A stretch of DNA of 5,296 bases, taken from NCBI GenBank assembly GCA_035293985.1, contig DATGLS010000051.1:1-5296 (forward strand). Direction: 5' to 3'. A program made the translations under genes and the position numbers. The stretch's first letter is position 1, and every line of letters starts with the position of its first letter. This stretch comes from JAVDCA01 sp035293985 (lineage in GTDB: Bacteria; Pseudomonadota; Alphaproteobacteria; Rhizobiales; Xanthobacteraceae). This document shows positions 1 through 5,228 of the stretch, piece after piece. The notes beneath the pieces were generated by a model, which searched no databases, was not told the origin of the DNA, and was given only the letters and a program-made list of their open reading frames with translations.

Positions 1-17
1 TGCTAGCAACGACCGCC

Positions 18-42
18 GGAGGCTCCAAGCCTCCCGCCTTTT
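18..42 (+). terminator. Candidate intrinsic terminator of an upstream gene
   Basis: A perfect 7-bp inverted repeat, GGAGGCT (18-24) and AGCCTCC (28-34) around a 3-base loop, is followed after CGCC by TTTT at 39-42. A GC-rich stem followed by a short T run fits a Rho-independent terminator reading on the plus strand, presumably ending a gene left of the window. The T run is short and displaced by four bases, so efficiency may be modest. The same bases can also form an alternative helix with 46-52, so an attenuator-like role is possible. Confidence 0.4.
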
Positions 43-43
43 C

Positions 44-70
44 CCGAGCCTCGCCTGCCGCTAGGCTCGG
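44..70 (+). repeat. 8-bp inverted repeat abutting the hyi start codon
   Basis: CCGAGCCT (44-51) and AGGCTCGG (63-70) form a perfect 8-bp stem with an 11-base loop, ending three bases before the ATG at 74. The only weak Shine-Dalgarno-like element of hyi (AGG at 63-65) lies inside the right arm, so folding in RNA would mask it. The arms could instead be a dyad operator on DNA. The sequence shows the symmetry; any regulatory role is inference. Confidence 0.35.
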
Positions 71-73
71 CGC

Positions 74-853
74 ATGCCCAGGCTCGCCGCCAATCTCTCC
101 TGGCTCTTCACGGAGCTGCCGTTCCTGGATCGCTTCGAGGCCGCCGCCGCCGCGGGGTTCCGCGCGGTGGAGTTCCTGCAGCCGTACGAGTTTCCGCCGG
201 AGGAGATCGCCGTGCGCCTCGAGCGCCATCGGCTTGAGGCCGTGCTGTTCAACCTGCCGCCCGGCGATACGGCCAAAGGCGAACGCGGCCTCGCCGCGCT
301 TCCGGGACGCGAGGCCGAGTTCATGCGCAACGTCGCGCGGGCGATCGACTACGCGACAGCCACGGGATGCCGGCGCATCCACGCGCTCGCGGGCAATGCC
401 GCCGGCGCCGAGGCCGAGACCATCTATGTCGCGAACCTCCGAGCAGCCGCGGATCTCGTGGCGCCCTTCGGCATCACTCTGCTGATCGAGCCGCTCAATG
501 TCCGAGACGCCCCCGGCTACCTTGTGAGCACCAGCGGCGCGGCGCTCCGCCTGATCGATCGGATCGATCGCGCCAGCGTCAAGCTGCAGTTCGATCTCTA
601 TCACTGCCAGATCATGGAGGGCGATCTCGCACGGCACATCCGCGAGCTCGCCGGCCGGTTCGCCCATGTGCAGATCGCCGGCGTACCGGGCCGCAACGAG
701 CCCGACGTCGGAGAGGTCAACTATCCCTATCTTCTGGAGCTGCTCGACGAGAGCGGCTATGCCGGCTGGGTCGGCTGCGAGTACCGGCCCAAGGCAGGCA
801 CCCTCGCGGGCCTCGGCTGGGCGCGGCGGTGGGGCGTCGTCCCCGCTCGATAG
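74..853 (+). CDS. hyi: Hydroxypyruvate isomerase, TIM-barrel family
   Basis: This 259-residue protein is a cytoplasmic TIM-barrel isomerase expected to interconvert hydroxypyruvate and tartronate semialdehyde in glyoxylate/glycerate metabolism. The N terminus (MPRLAANLSWLFTELPFLDR) and the following AAAAAGFRAVEF stretch are typical of the Hyi family, and length is normal. The likely divalent-metal and acid-base residues are present: Glu139 in IEPLN, Asp174 and His177 in QFDLYHCQ, Gln200 in HVQIAG, and Glu236 in GCEYRP. The ATG at 74 starts exactly at the family N terminus, although only a weak AGG lies upstream and it is buried in an inverted repeat. The usual partners (glyoxylate carboligase, tartronate semialdehyde reductase) are not in this window; they could lie to the left. 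The closely related 2-oxo-tetronate isomerase (OtnI) has the same fold, so exact substrate is less certain than family. Confidence 0.88.
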   Translation: MPRLAANLSWLFTELPFLDRFEAAAAAGFRAVEFLQPYEFPPEEIAVRLERHRLEAVLFNLPPGDTAKGERGLAALPGREAEFMRNVARAIDYATATGCRRIHALAGNAAGAEAETIYVANLRAAADLVAPFGITLLIEPLNVRDAPGYLVSTSGAALRLIDRIDRASVKLQFDLYHCQIMEGDLARHIRELAGRFAHVQIAGVPGRNEPDVGEVNYPYLLELLDESGYAGWVGCEYRPKAGTLAGLGWARRWGVVPAR

Positions 854-920
854 GGCGGAGCCGAGATTGGAGCCGCCGACGCCTCGACCGCGTCAGCTGC
901 GGCGCGACTGGAGTCCGGCC

Positions 921-1283
921 TCAGCCGTTGCCGGGAGTTTCCGACACCGCGGCCGACGGCTTCGGCATGCTCTCGGAGATGCAATCGTAGTAGGCGGCGA
1001 CGCCGGTGCGCCGCAGATACTGGCAGCGGTCGTCGATTGCCTTGTTCTGAGCGGGCGTCAGAGCGGAGCGGTCCGGCGCCCGGCGCTCCTGCAGTACCGA
1101 CACCTGCTTGGCGACGCAGGCGTAGTAGGCGCTGTCGCCTTTCGGGCGCGCGCTCGCGCAGGCGGTGTTGATGAGCACGTTCTCGTCGAAGGAGAGACCG
1201 GAGCGGTCGGGGCCCGGGGCGCCGGCGAAAGCCGAGCCGCAAATCATCAGGGATGCAATGAATACCAGGGCTGGGCGCGACAT
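921..1283 (-). CDS. Small secreted protein with duplicated Cys/Tyr repeat
   Basis: A 120-residue protein of unknown function. Residues 1-20 form a signal peptide (MSRPALVFIASLMICGSAFA) with a likely signal peptidase I cut after AFA; the cysteine in it lacks a lipobox. The mature part consists of two copies of one unit at an exact 45-residue offset (25-56 and 70-101), sharing PDRSxL, then C-x3-R-x2-G-x2-AYYxC. Cys42/Cys56 and Cys87/Cys101 have identical spacing, so two intra-repeat disulfides in the periplasm are plausible. The tail is rich in Pro and Ser. I chose the ATG at 1283 because GAGG lies six bases upstream and it places the signal peptide at the N terminus; in-frame ATGs at 1295 and 1340 would add a cysteine-containing extension without a good ribosome binding site. 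The gene is convergent with hyi and divergent from the cyclase gene. No function is assigned. Confidence 0.75.
   Translation of the reverse strand: MSRPALVFIASLMICGSAFAGAPGPDRSGLSFDENVLINTACASARPKGDSAYYACVAKQVSVLQERRAPDRSALTPAQNKAIDDRCQYLRRTGVAAYYDCISESMPKPSAAVSETPGNG
981..1211 (-). repeat. Intragenic duplication coding two 32-residue units
   Basis: Codons for residues 25-56 (1116-1211) and 70-101 (981-1076) of the small secreted protein encode homologous units. By eye 14 of 32 aligned residues are identical with no gap, including Pro-Asp-Arg-Ser, both cysteines, the glycine and the Ala-Tyr-Tyr triplet. The divergence elsewhere indicates an old duplication and not a recent slip. Confidence 0.7.
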
Positions 1284-1288
1284 GGTGT

Positions 1289-1300
1289 GCCTCATGAGGC
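1289..1300. repeat. 12-bp perfect palindrome over the minus-strand RBS
   Basis: GCCTCATGAGGC is fully self-complementary. It contains the GAGG ribosome binding site of the small secreted protein and an unused in-frame ATG at 1295. It could be a small operator or chance; it has no loop, so as RNA it would form a poor hairpin. Confidence 0.4.
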
Positions 1301-1479
1301 AAATGGGATTTGAGCACGATTCCAGATCGCGGTTACTCAATCGTTAAGCAACGACTGCTGCGCATCGACACACCCGCGGGCAGAAAACGCTCGCGTGACC
1401 GAGCCCGCCGTGATTCCATCATTTTCAGCCACCAGCGGAGACGCGCAGCAGCGGCGAGCGGCGGATTGAAATTGCTAAA

Positions 1480-3702
1480 ATGCAAGGCATGAAGCGCCTG
1501 GCGGCCGATCTGCTGCTGCCCGTGGCGATCGCCGCGGTGGCGATCGCCGTCAAAGCGCTGGGCTTCGAGCCTCTGGAGGCGATCACCAACGGCGCCATCG
1601 ACCTCATTCAGCAGGCCGCCCCTCGCCCGGCTCCCGAGGCGCCCGTGCTCGTCGTCGACATCGACGAGGACAGCCTCCGCAAGCTCGGACAGTGGCCCTG
1701 GCCGCGCACCGTGCTCGCGGAATTCACGGACAAGCTGACCGACGCCGGCGTCGCCGCGATCGGATTCGACATTGTGTTTCCCGAGCCCGACCGCACCTCG
1801 CCGCAGCGCCTGCTGCCGACCCTGTTCCGCGGCGACGTGCCGGCGGCGATCACGAAGGCGATCGCGGAGCTGCCGGACAACGACGCGGTGTTCGCGGCGG
1901 CGCTGGCCCGCGGCCGCGCGGTGATCGGCAGCGTCCCCGCAGAGGATGCCGGCAGCGACAAGCCCGTACGCAAGGCCGGCTTCGCCCTTGCGGGCGACGA
2001 TCCCCTGCGCTTTGTGCCCACCTATGGCCGAGCACTCGTCAGCATCCCGCCGCTCGAGGCAGCGGCGTCCGGCATCGGCAGTCTCGACGAGGACGCGGAC
2101 TGGGATGGGCTGGTGCGGCGCATGCGGCTCGTAGAGCGCGTCGCGGGTGCGGCCTATCCGACGCTGCCGGCCGAGGTGCTGCGCGTCGCCTTCGGTGCGC
2201 GGAGCTACGTCGGCCGCGCCGCCGGCGCCAGCGCGGAATGGAACCTCGGCCAGGCCACGGGCCTCGTCGCCCTCAAGATCGGCCCGATCACGCTGCCGAC
2301 CGATCGCGAGGGCCGGATCTGGATCGGCTACCGTCCGATCGACAACGACCGCCGCGTGTCCTTCGCGAGCGTGCTCGGCGGCACGCTCGACTTGGCGCCA
2401 TTCAAGGATCGCATCGTCCTGGTGGGCTCGAGCGCGGCCGGGCTCAGCGATCTTCGCGCGACGCCCATTGGCCCGACGGTGCCGGGCGTCGAGGTGCATG
2501 CGCAGGCCATCGATCAGGCGCTCCAGGGCTGGTTCCTGACCCGGCCCGACTGGACGCACGGCGCCGAGTTCCTGCTGATCGCGACAGCGGCGCTGATCCT
2601 CGCGCTCGCGCTGCCGAGGCTCGGCGCCGCGGCCTCGGGCGGGTTCGCCGCGCTCGCCGTGCTCGGCGCGTGGGGCGGCGCCTGGTGGGCCTATCGAGGG
2701 CCGCATCTCCTGCTCGACCCCGCCTACCCGAGCCTCGTGATCCTGTTGATCTACGGCAGCGCGACGATCCAGGGCTATCTGCGCTCCGAGCGTGCGCGGC
2801 GCCAGATCAAGCAGACCTTCTCGCGGCTGATGGCGCCGGCGCTGGTGGAGCAGCTGGCCGCGCAGCCCGAGCGGCTACGGCTCGGCGGCGAAAACCGCGT
2901 GATGACAATTCTGTTCTCCGATATCCGCGGCTTCACGACCATCGCCGAGGGCCTGGGGCCGCAGGAGCTCACCACCTTCGTCAACGGGTTCCTGCAGCCC
3001 ATGACCGACGTGGTGATGGCGCACGACGGTGTCATCGATAAATACATCGGCGACTGCATCATGGCGTTCTGGAACGCGCCGCTGCCAGATGCCGATCATG
3101 CGGTCCATGCGGTCGCGGCCGCGAAGGCGATGCGCCGCACGCTTGCGGACCTCAACGCCGAGCGTGACCGTCAGGCCGCCGCGGCCGGACGGACCTTCAA
3201 GCCGATCCGGATCGGCATCGGTGTCAACACCGGCGAGTGCTGTGTCGGCAACATGGGCTCGCACCAGCGCATGGAGTACTCCGTGTTGGGCGACACGGTG
3301 AACCTGGCGTCGCGCCTCGAGGGCGCCAGCAAGACCTACGGCGTCGATCTGATCATCAGCGAATCGACCGCGTCGATGCTCTCCGATGATCGCCTCGCGG
3401 AGCTCGATCTGATCCGAGTGAAGGGCCGCGACAGCGCGGTCCGGATATTCACAGTCCTGGAAGCCTCGACGGAAGCAGCCCTCGCTGAGCTCGACGCGGT
3501 GCTCGCGCGGCATCGGGAGATCCGCGCGGCCTATCTGTCGCAGCGATGGGGGGAGGCGCTTGCGCTGATGAGCGACGCCGGCACCCGCGAGCTTTTCGGT
3601 CTCGCCCCGCTCTACGACGTCTATCGGGAGCGGATCGCGCAGTTCCGTGCGGAGCCGCCGGGCGCGGGCTGGGACGGCGTCTACCACGCCCATGAGAAAT
3701 GA
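1480..3702 (+). CDS. CHASE2-domain membrane adenylate cyclase (class III)
   Basis: A 740-residue inner-membrane signalling enzyme predicted to convert ATP to cAMP in response to a periplasmic signal. Order of parts: a transmembrane helix at about 9-28; a periplasmic CHASE2 sensor at about 36-355, with VDIDEDSL, GQWPWPR and FDIVFPEPD at its start and RIVLVGSSAAG and PGVEVHAQAIDQ near its end; three membrane helices at about 363-379, 384-404 and 416-432; a short helical linker; a class III cyclase domain at about 470-660; and a helical tail ending in a WDGV motif. Catalytic residues look intact: metal-binding Asp481 (FSDIRGFT) and Asp525 (DKYIGD), Lys521 for adenine, and transition-state Asn608 and Arg612 (GDTVNLASRLE). 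The residue paired with Lys521 is Ser601, not Asp, as in class IIIb-like enzymes. The start is uncertain: ATG 1480 and ATG 1489 both lack a well-placed Shine-Dalgarno. A CRP-like palindrome follows five bases after the stop. Ligand unknown. Confidence 0.9.
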   Translation: MQGMKRLAADLLLPVAIAAVAIAVKALGFEPLEAITNGAIDLIQQAAPRPAPEAPVLVVDIDEDSLRKLGQWPWPRTVLAEFTDKLTDAGVAAIGFDIVFPEPDRTSPQRLLPTLFRGDVPAAITKAIAELPDNDAVFAAALARGRAVIGSVPAEDAGSDKPVRKAGFALAGDDPLRFVPTYGRALVSIPPLEAAASGIGSLDEDADWDGLVRRMRLVERVAGAAYPTLPAEVLRVAFGARSYVGRAAGASAEWNLGQATGLVALKIGPITLPTDREGRIWIGYRPIDNDRRVSFASVLGGTLDLAPFKDRIVLVGSSAAGLSDLRATPIGPTVPGVEVHAQAIDQALQGWFLTRPDWTHGAEFLLIATAALILALALPRLGAAASGGFAALAVLGAWGGAWWAYRGPHLLLDPAYPSLVILLIYGSATIQGYLRSERARRQIKQTFSRLMAPALVEQLAAQPERLRLGGENRVMTILFSDIRGFTTIAEGLGPQELTTFVNGFLQPMTDVVMAHDGVIDKYIGDCIMAFWNAPLPDADHAVHAVAAAKAMRRTLADLNAERDRQAAAAGRTFKPIRIGIGVNTGECCVGNMGSHQRMEYSVLGDTVNLASRLEGASKTYGVDLIISESTASMLSDDRLAELDLIRVKGRDSAVRIFTVLEASTEAALAELDAVLARHREIRAAYLSQRWGEALALMSDAGTRELFGLAPLYDVYRERIAQFRAEPPGAGWDGVYHAHEK

Positions 3703-3707
3703 GCGGC

Positions 3708-3729
3708 ACCTGTGACGGCTGTCACAGGT
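3708..3729. promoter_or_regulatory. Perfect CRP-family operator (TGTGA-N6-TCACA)
   Basis: A 22-bp dyad with perfect 9-bp arms, ACCTGTGAC (3708-3716) and GTCACAGGT (3721-3729), carries TGTGA at 3711-3715 and TCACA at 3722-3726 separated by six bases. This is exactly the core and spacing of the E. coli cAMP-CRP consensus. It lies directly after an adenylate cyclase gene and 104 bases before the start codon of the barrel gene. As RNA it would form a hairpin with a GGCT loop, so partial terminator function cannot be excluded, but it is followed by a C run and not a T run. Which regulator binds is inference; alphaproteobacterial CRP-like proteins can prefer other boxes. Confidence 0.65.
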
Positions 3730-3747
3730 CCCCCGATGGGAAATCCT

Positions 3748-3753
3748 TAGATA
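3748..3753 (+). promoter_or_regulatory. Tentative -10 element of a class II CRP promoter
   Basis: TAGATA at 3748-3753 matches the sigma-70 -10 consensus at only three of six positions. Read as bases -12 to -7, it places transcription start near 3760 and the CRP-like dyad centre (between 3718 and 3719) at -41.5, the position used by class II CRP-activated promoters, which often lack a good -35. The fit is geometric; the hexamer alone is weak. Confidence 0.3.
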
Positions 3754-3773
3754 CGACCTGCCACAGTTTTGAT

Positions 3774-3805
3774 TTCGCGCAACACTCTGAATTCGCGTAG
3801 ACTCT
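3774..3805 (+). repeat. Imperfect 18-bp direct repeat in the 5' leader
   Basis: TTCGCG at 3774-3779 followed by ACTCT at 3784-3788 recurs as TTCGCG at 3792-3797 followed by ACTCT at 3801-3805, giving two units about 18 bp apart, one base shorter in the second gap. It lies between the proposed CRP site and the ribosome binding site of the barrel gene. It may be a tandem binding site or chance; I recognise no regulator. Confidence 0.3.
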
Positions 3806-3817
3806 TTCAACCGTTGC

Positions 3818-3825
3818 AGGGGGAG
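3818..3825 (+). promoter_or_regulatory. Strong ribosome binding site deciding a TTG start
   Basis: AGGGGGAG at 3818-3825 lies seven bases before TTG 3833. It is the purine-rich stretch that best fits the anti-Shine-Dalgarno near this gene and favours the TTG at 3833 over the in-frame ATG at 3857, whose nearest purine run (AGGGA) abuts the codon. Confidence 0.55.
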
Positions 3826-3832
3826 ATCACAG

Positions 3833-5218
3833 TTGACCGAGCGCCGAGAGCAGGGAATGAGCCGTGCGCGCAGCCGCCGTCGGCGCCTGGCCGTCTTGGC
3901 GGTCGGTCTTGTCCTGAGCTTGGCCGCCGCGCAGCCCGCCCGGGCGCAGGATGCAAGCGTGCAGCGGGCGGAGTTCCTGAGCCTCTATCGGCAGCTCCTC
4001 AAGAACCCCACCGACGTCGAGCTCACGCTGCGCTATGCGCGGCTCGGCGCGCAGATCGGCGATTACGAGGCAAGCGTGAGCGCGCTCGAGCGCCTCCTCA
4101 TGTACAACCCGAACCTGCCCACCGCCCAGCTCGAGCTGGGCCTGCTCTACGCGCGGCTCAAGTCCTACACCATGGCGCGCGCCTATCTGCAACAGGCCGC
4201 CGGCGCGCCTGGCGCGAGCCCCGAGGTGCGCGCGCGCGCGCAGGACGCGCTCGCAAAGGTCGACAGCTTGAGCTCGCCCAGCCAGTTCGCGGGCCAGGTC
4301 GAGGCCGGGATCCAGCACCAGACCAACGCCGATCAAGCGCCGGGCGCCATCGTGCCGGCGCCGCCGGGATTCACGCTGCCGGGCACGCCCCTCGTCAAGC
4401 ACAGCGACAACGACGTGTTCCTCAATGCCGCCGGGATCTATCGCTACGATCTCGGCAACGCCGAGAGCGACACGATCGAGGCGACGGGCACGCTCTACGA
4501 CTCCCTGTTCTTTCGAGACAGCCATCTGGACCTCGGGATTGTCGAGCTCACCTTGGGTCCGCGCTTTACGCTGGACCGCTTCGGCATCGAGCATGCGAGC
4601 GTGCGCCCCTATCTCATGGGCACCTACGTCAGCCTCGACAACACCACGCTGCTCTTCGGCGGCGGCGCAGGCGTCGAGCTCGCCAAGACCTTCGCCTGGG
4701 GCACGCTCGCCCGGCTCTTCTACGAGCACGAGGAGCGCGGCTACCACAACTCGCCCTTCGACGCGCTGGCGACGCAGCTCAACGGCAACGTCGACGTCGT
4801 ACGCCTGACCGCGAGCCAGCCCATCGGCGAGTCCCAGACCCTCGACTTGCTGCTGCGCTACGTGCACGAGAAGACCCGCTTCGCCTTCGACACCAACAGC
4901 CAGTACCGGGTCAAGGCGAGCTACTCGATCCGCTACGGCGGCATCCTCGATCCCGGCTTCCGCGGCGTTCCGCGGCCCTGGGAGACCACGCTTGAGGTCG
5001 GCCACGACTGGACGCCCTACGACGCCGCCGATCCCGCGGTGAATCCGCACGTGGCGCGGAGCGATCGAAGCTGGTTCTTCGGCGCCTCGGAGTTCCTGCA
5101 CCTGAACAAATGGATCGCCGCCGGCGTCGGCATCGAGCGGCAGATCACGTCCTCCAACCTCTCCGGTTTCTCCTTCAACAACACGACGGCGACCTTCTCC
5201 GTCAAAGCGAGCTTCTAG
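3833..5218 (+). CDS. TPR-containing outer-membrane beta-barrel protein, Slam-like layout
   Basis: A 461-residue exported protein. A basic stretch (RARSRRRR) and hydrophobic core form a signal peptide with probable cleavage after ARA at residue 38. Residues about 42-145 are helical with at least two TPR-like units (about 62-94 and 96-128, the latter with LELGLLYARLKSYTMARAYL), expected in the periplasm. Residues about 152-461 alternate polar and hydrophobic or aromatic residues in amphipathic strands and end in TTATFSVKASF, with a terminal Phe and hydrophobics at every second position, the usual beta-signal for BAM insertion. N-terminal TPR plus C-terminal barrel is the layout of Slam-type (DUF560) surface-protein exporters; the barrel of about 300 residues fits, but I cannot confirm homology. 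The start is TTG 3833 by its ribosome binding site; ATG 3857 would give a more normal 30-residue signal peptide. The gene is probably co-transcribed with the exported-protein gene ten bases downstream and possibly controlled by the CRP-like site upstream. A general porin or polysaccharide-export barrel is the alternative. Confidence 0.82.
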   Translation: MTERREQGMSRARSRRRRLAVLAVGLVLSLAAAQPARAQDASVQRAEFLSLYRQLLKNPTDVELTLRYARLGAQIGDYEASVSALERLLMYNPNLPTAQLELGLLYARLKSYTMARAYLQQAAGAPGASPEVRARAQDALAKVDSLSSPSQFAGQVEAGIQHQTNADQAPGAIVPAPPGFTLPGTPLVKHSDNDVFLNAAGIYRYDLGNAESDTIEATGTLYDSLFFRDSHLDLGIVELTLGPRFTLDRFGIEHASVRPYLMGTYVSLDNTTLLFGGGAGVELAKTFAWGTLARLFYEHEERGYHNSPFDALATQLNGNVDVVRLTASQPIGESQTLDLLLRYVHEKTRFAFDTNSQYRVKASYSIRYGGILDPGFRGVPRPWETTLEVGHDWTPYDAADPAVNPHVARSDRSWFFGASEFLHLNKWIAAGVGIERQITSSNLSGFSFNNTTATFSVKASF

Positions 5219-5224
5219 AGGTGG
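5217..5224 (+). promoter_or_regulatory. Ribosome binding site overlapping the barrel gene stop
   Basis: AGAGGTGG at 5217-5224 overlaps the TAG stop (5216-5218) and leaves GAGG seven bases before ATG 5229. This supports a real start there and translation coupled to the barrel gene. Confidence 0.6.
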
Positions 5225-5228
5225 CATC

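Noticed and set aside
553..570. Cluster of overlapping GATCGATCG units inside hyi
   Set aside because: It encodes the repeated Ile-Asp-Arg of an ordinary helix; no origin-like or methylation-control context.
854..920. Bidirectional terminator between hyi and the convergent small gene
   Set aside because: Only short stems are found (GGCGG 854-858 with CCGCC 873-877; GACGC 878-882 with GCGTC 890-894), with no T run on either side.
1284..1340. Extension of the small secreted protein to an ATG at 1340
   Set aside because: It would bury the signal peptide 19 residues inside the protein and lacks a ribosome binding site; ATG 1283 has GAGG at six bases.
1318..1416. Two GANTC sites (1318-1322, 1412-1416) as CcrM cell-cycle control of the divergent region
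   Set aside because: GANTC also occurs at several coding positions in the window and there is no independent evidence of cell-cycle control.
1333..2706. Long minus-strand open frame of 457 codons opposite the cyclase gene
   Set aside because: The translation is Arg/Ala/Gly/His-rich with no recognisable domain and lies antisense to a clear CHASE2 reading frame; it is the usual open antisense frame of GC-rich DNA.
1692..3041. Plus-strand frame of 449 codons overlapping the cyclase
   Set aside because: An out-of-frame shadow with Arg/Ala/Pro-rich low-complexity sequence; the overlapping frame carries all cyclase and CHASE2 motifs.
3708..3729. The dyad after the cyclase gene as a plain intrinsic terminator
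   Set aside because: The stem is followed by CCCCC and not a T run; the exact TGTGA-N6-TCACA core is better explained as a regulator site, though a weak terminator effect is not excluded.
2875..3810. Minus-strand open frame of 311 codons
   Set aside because: It mirrors the catalytic cyclase domain and has no motif of its own.
4227..4242. Self-complementary alternating TGCGCG...GCGCA tract of 16 bases, potentially Z-DNA prone
   Set aside because: It is explained by codons for Val-Arg-Ala-Arg-Ala in GC-rich coding DNA; no sign of a functional element or frameshift.
3769..4995. Plus-strand frame of 408 codons overlapping the barrel gene
   Set aside because: Its product is Arg-rich without domains, and its start precedes the strong ribosome binding site that serves the real frame.
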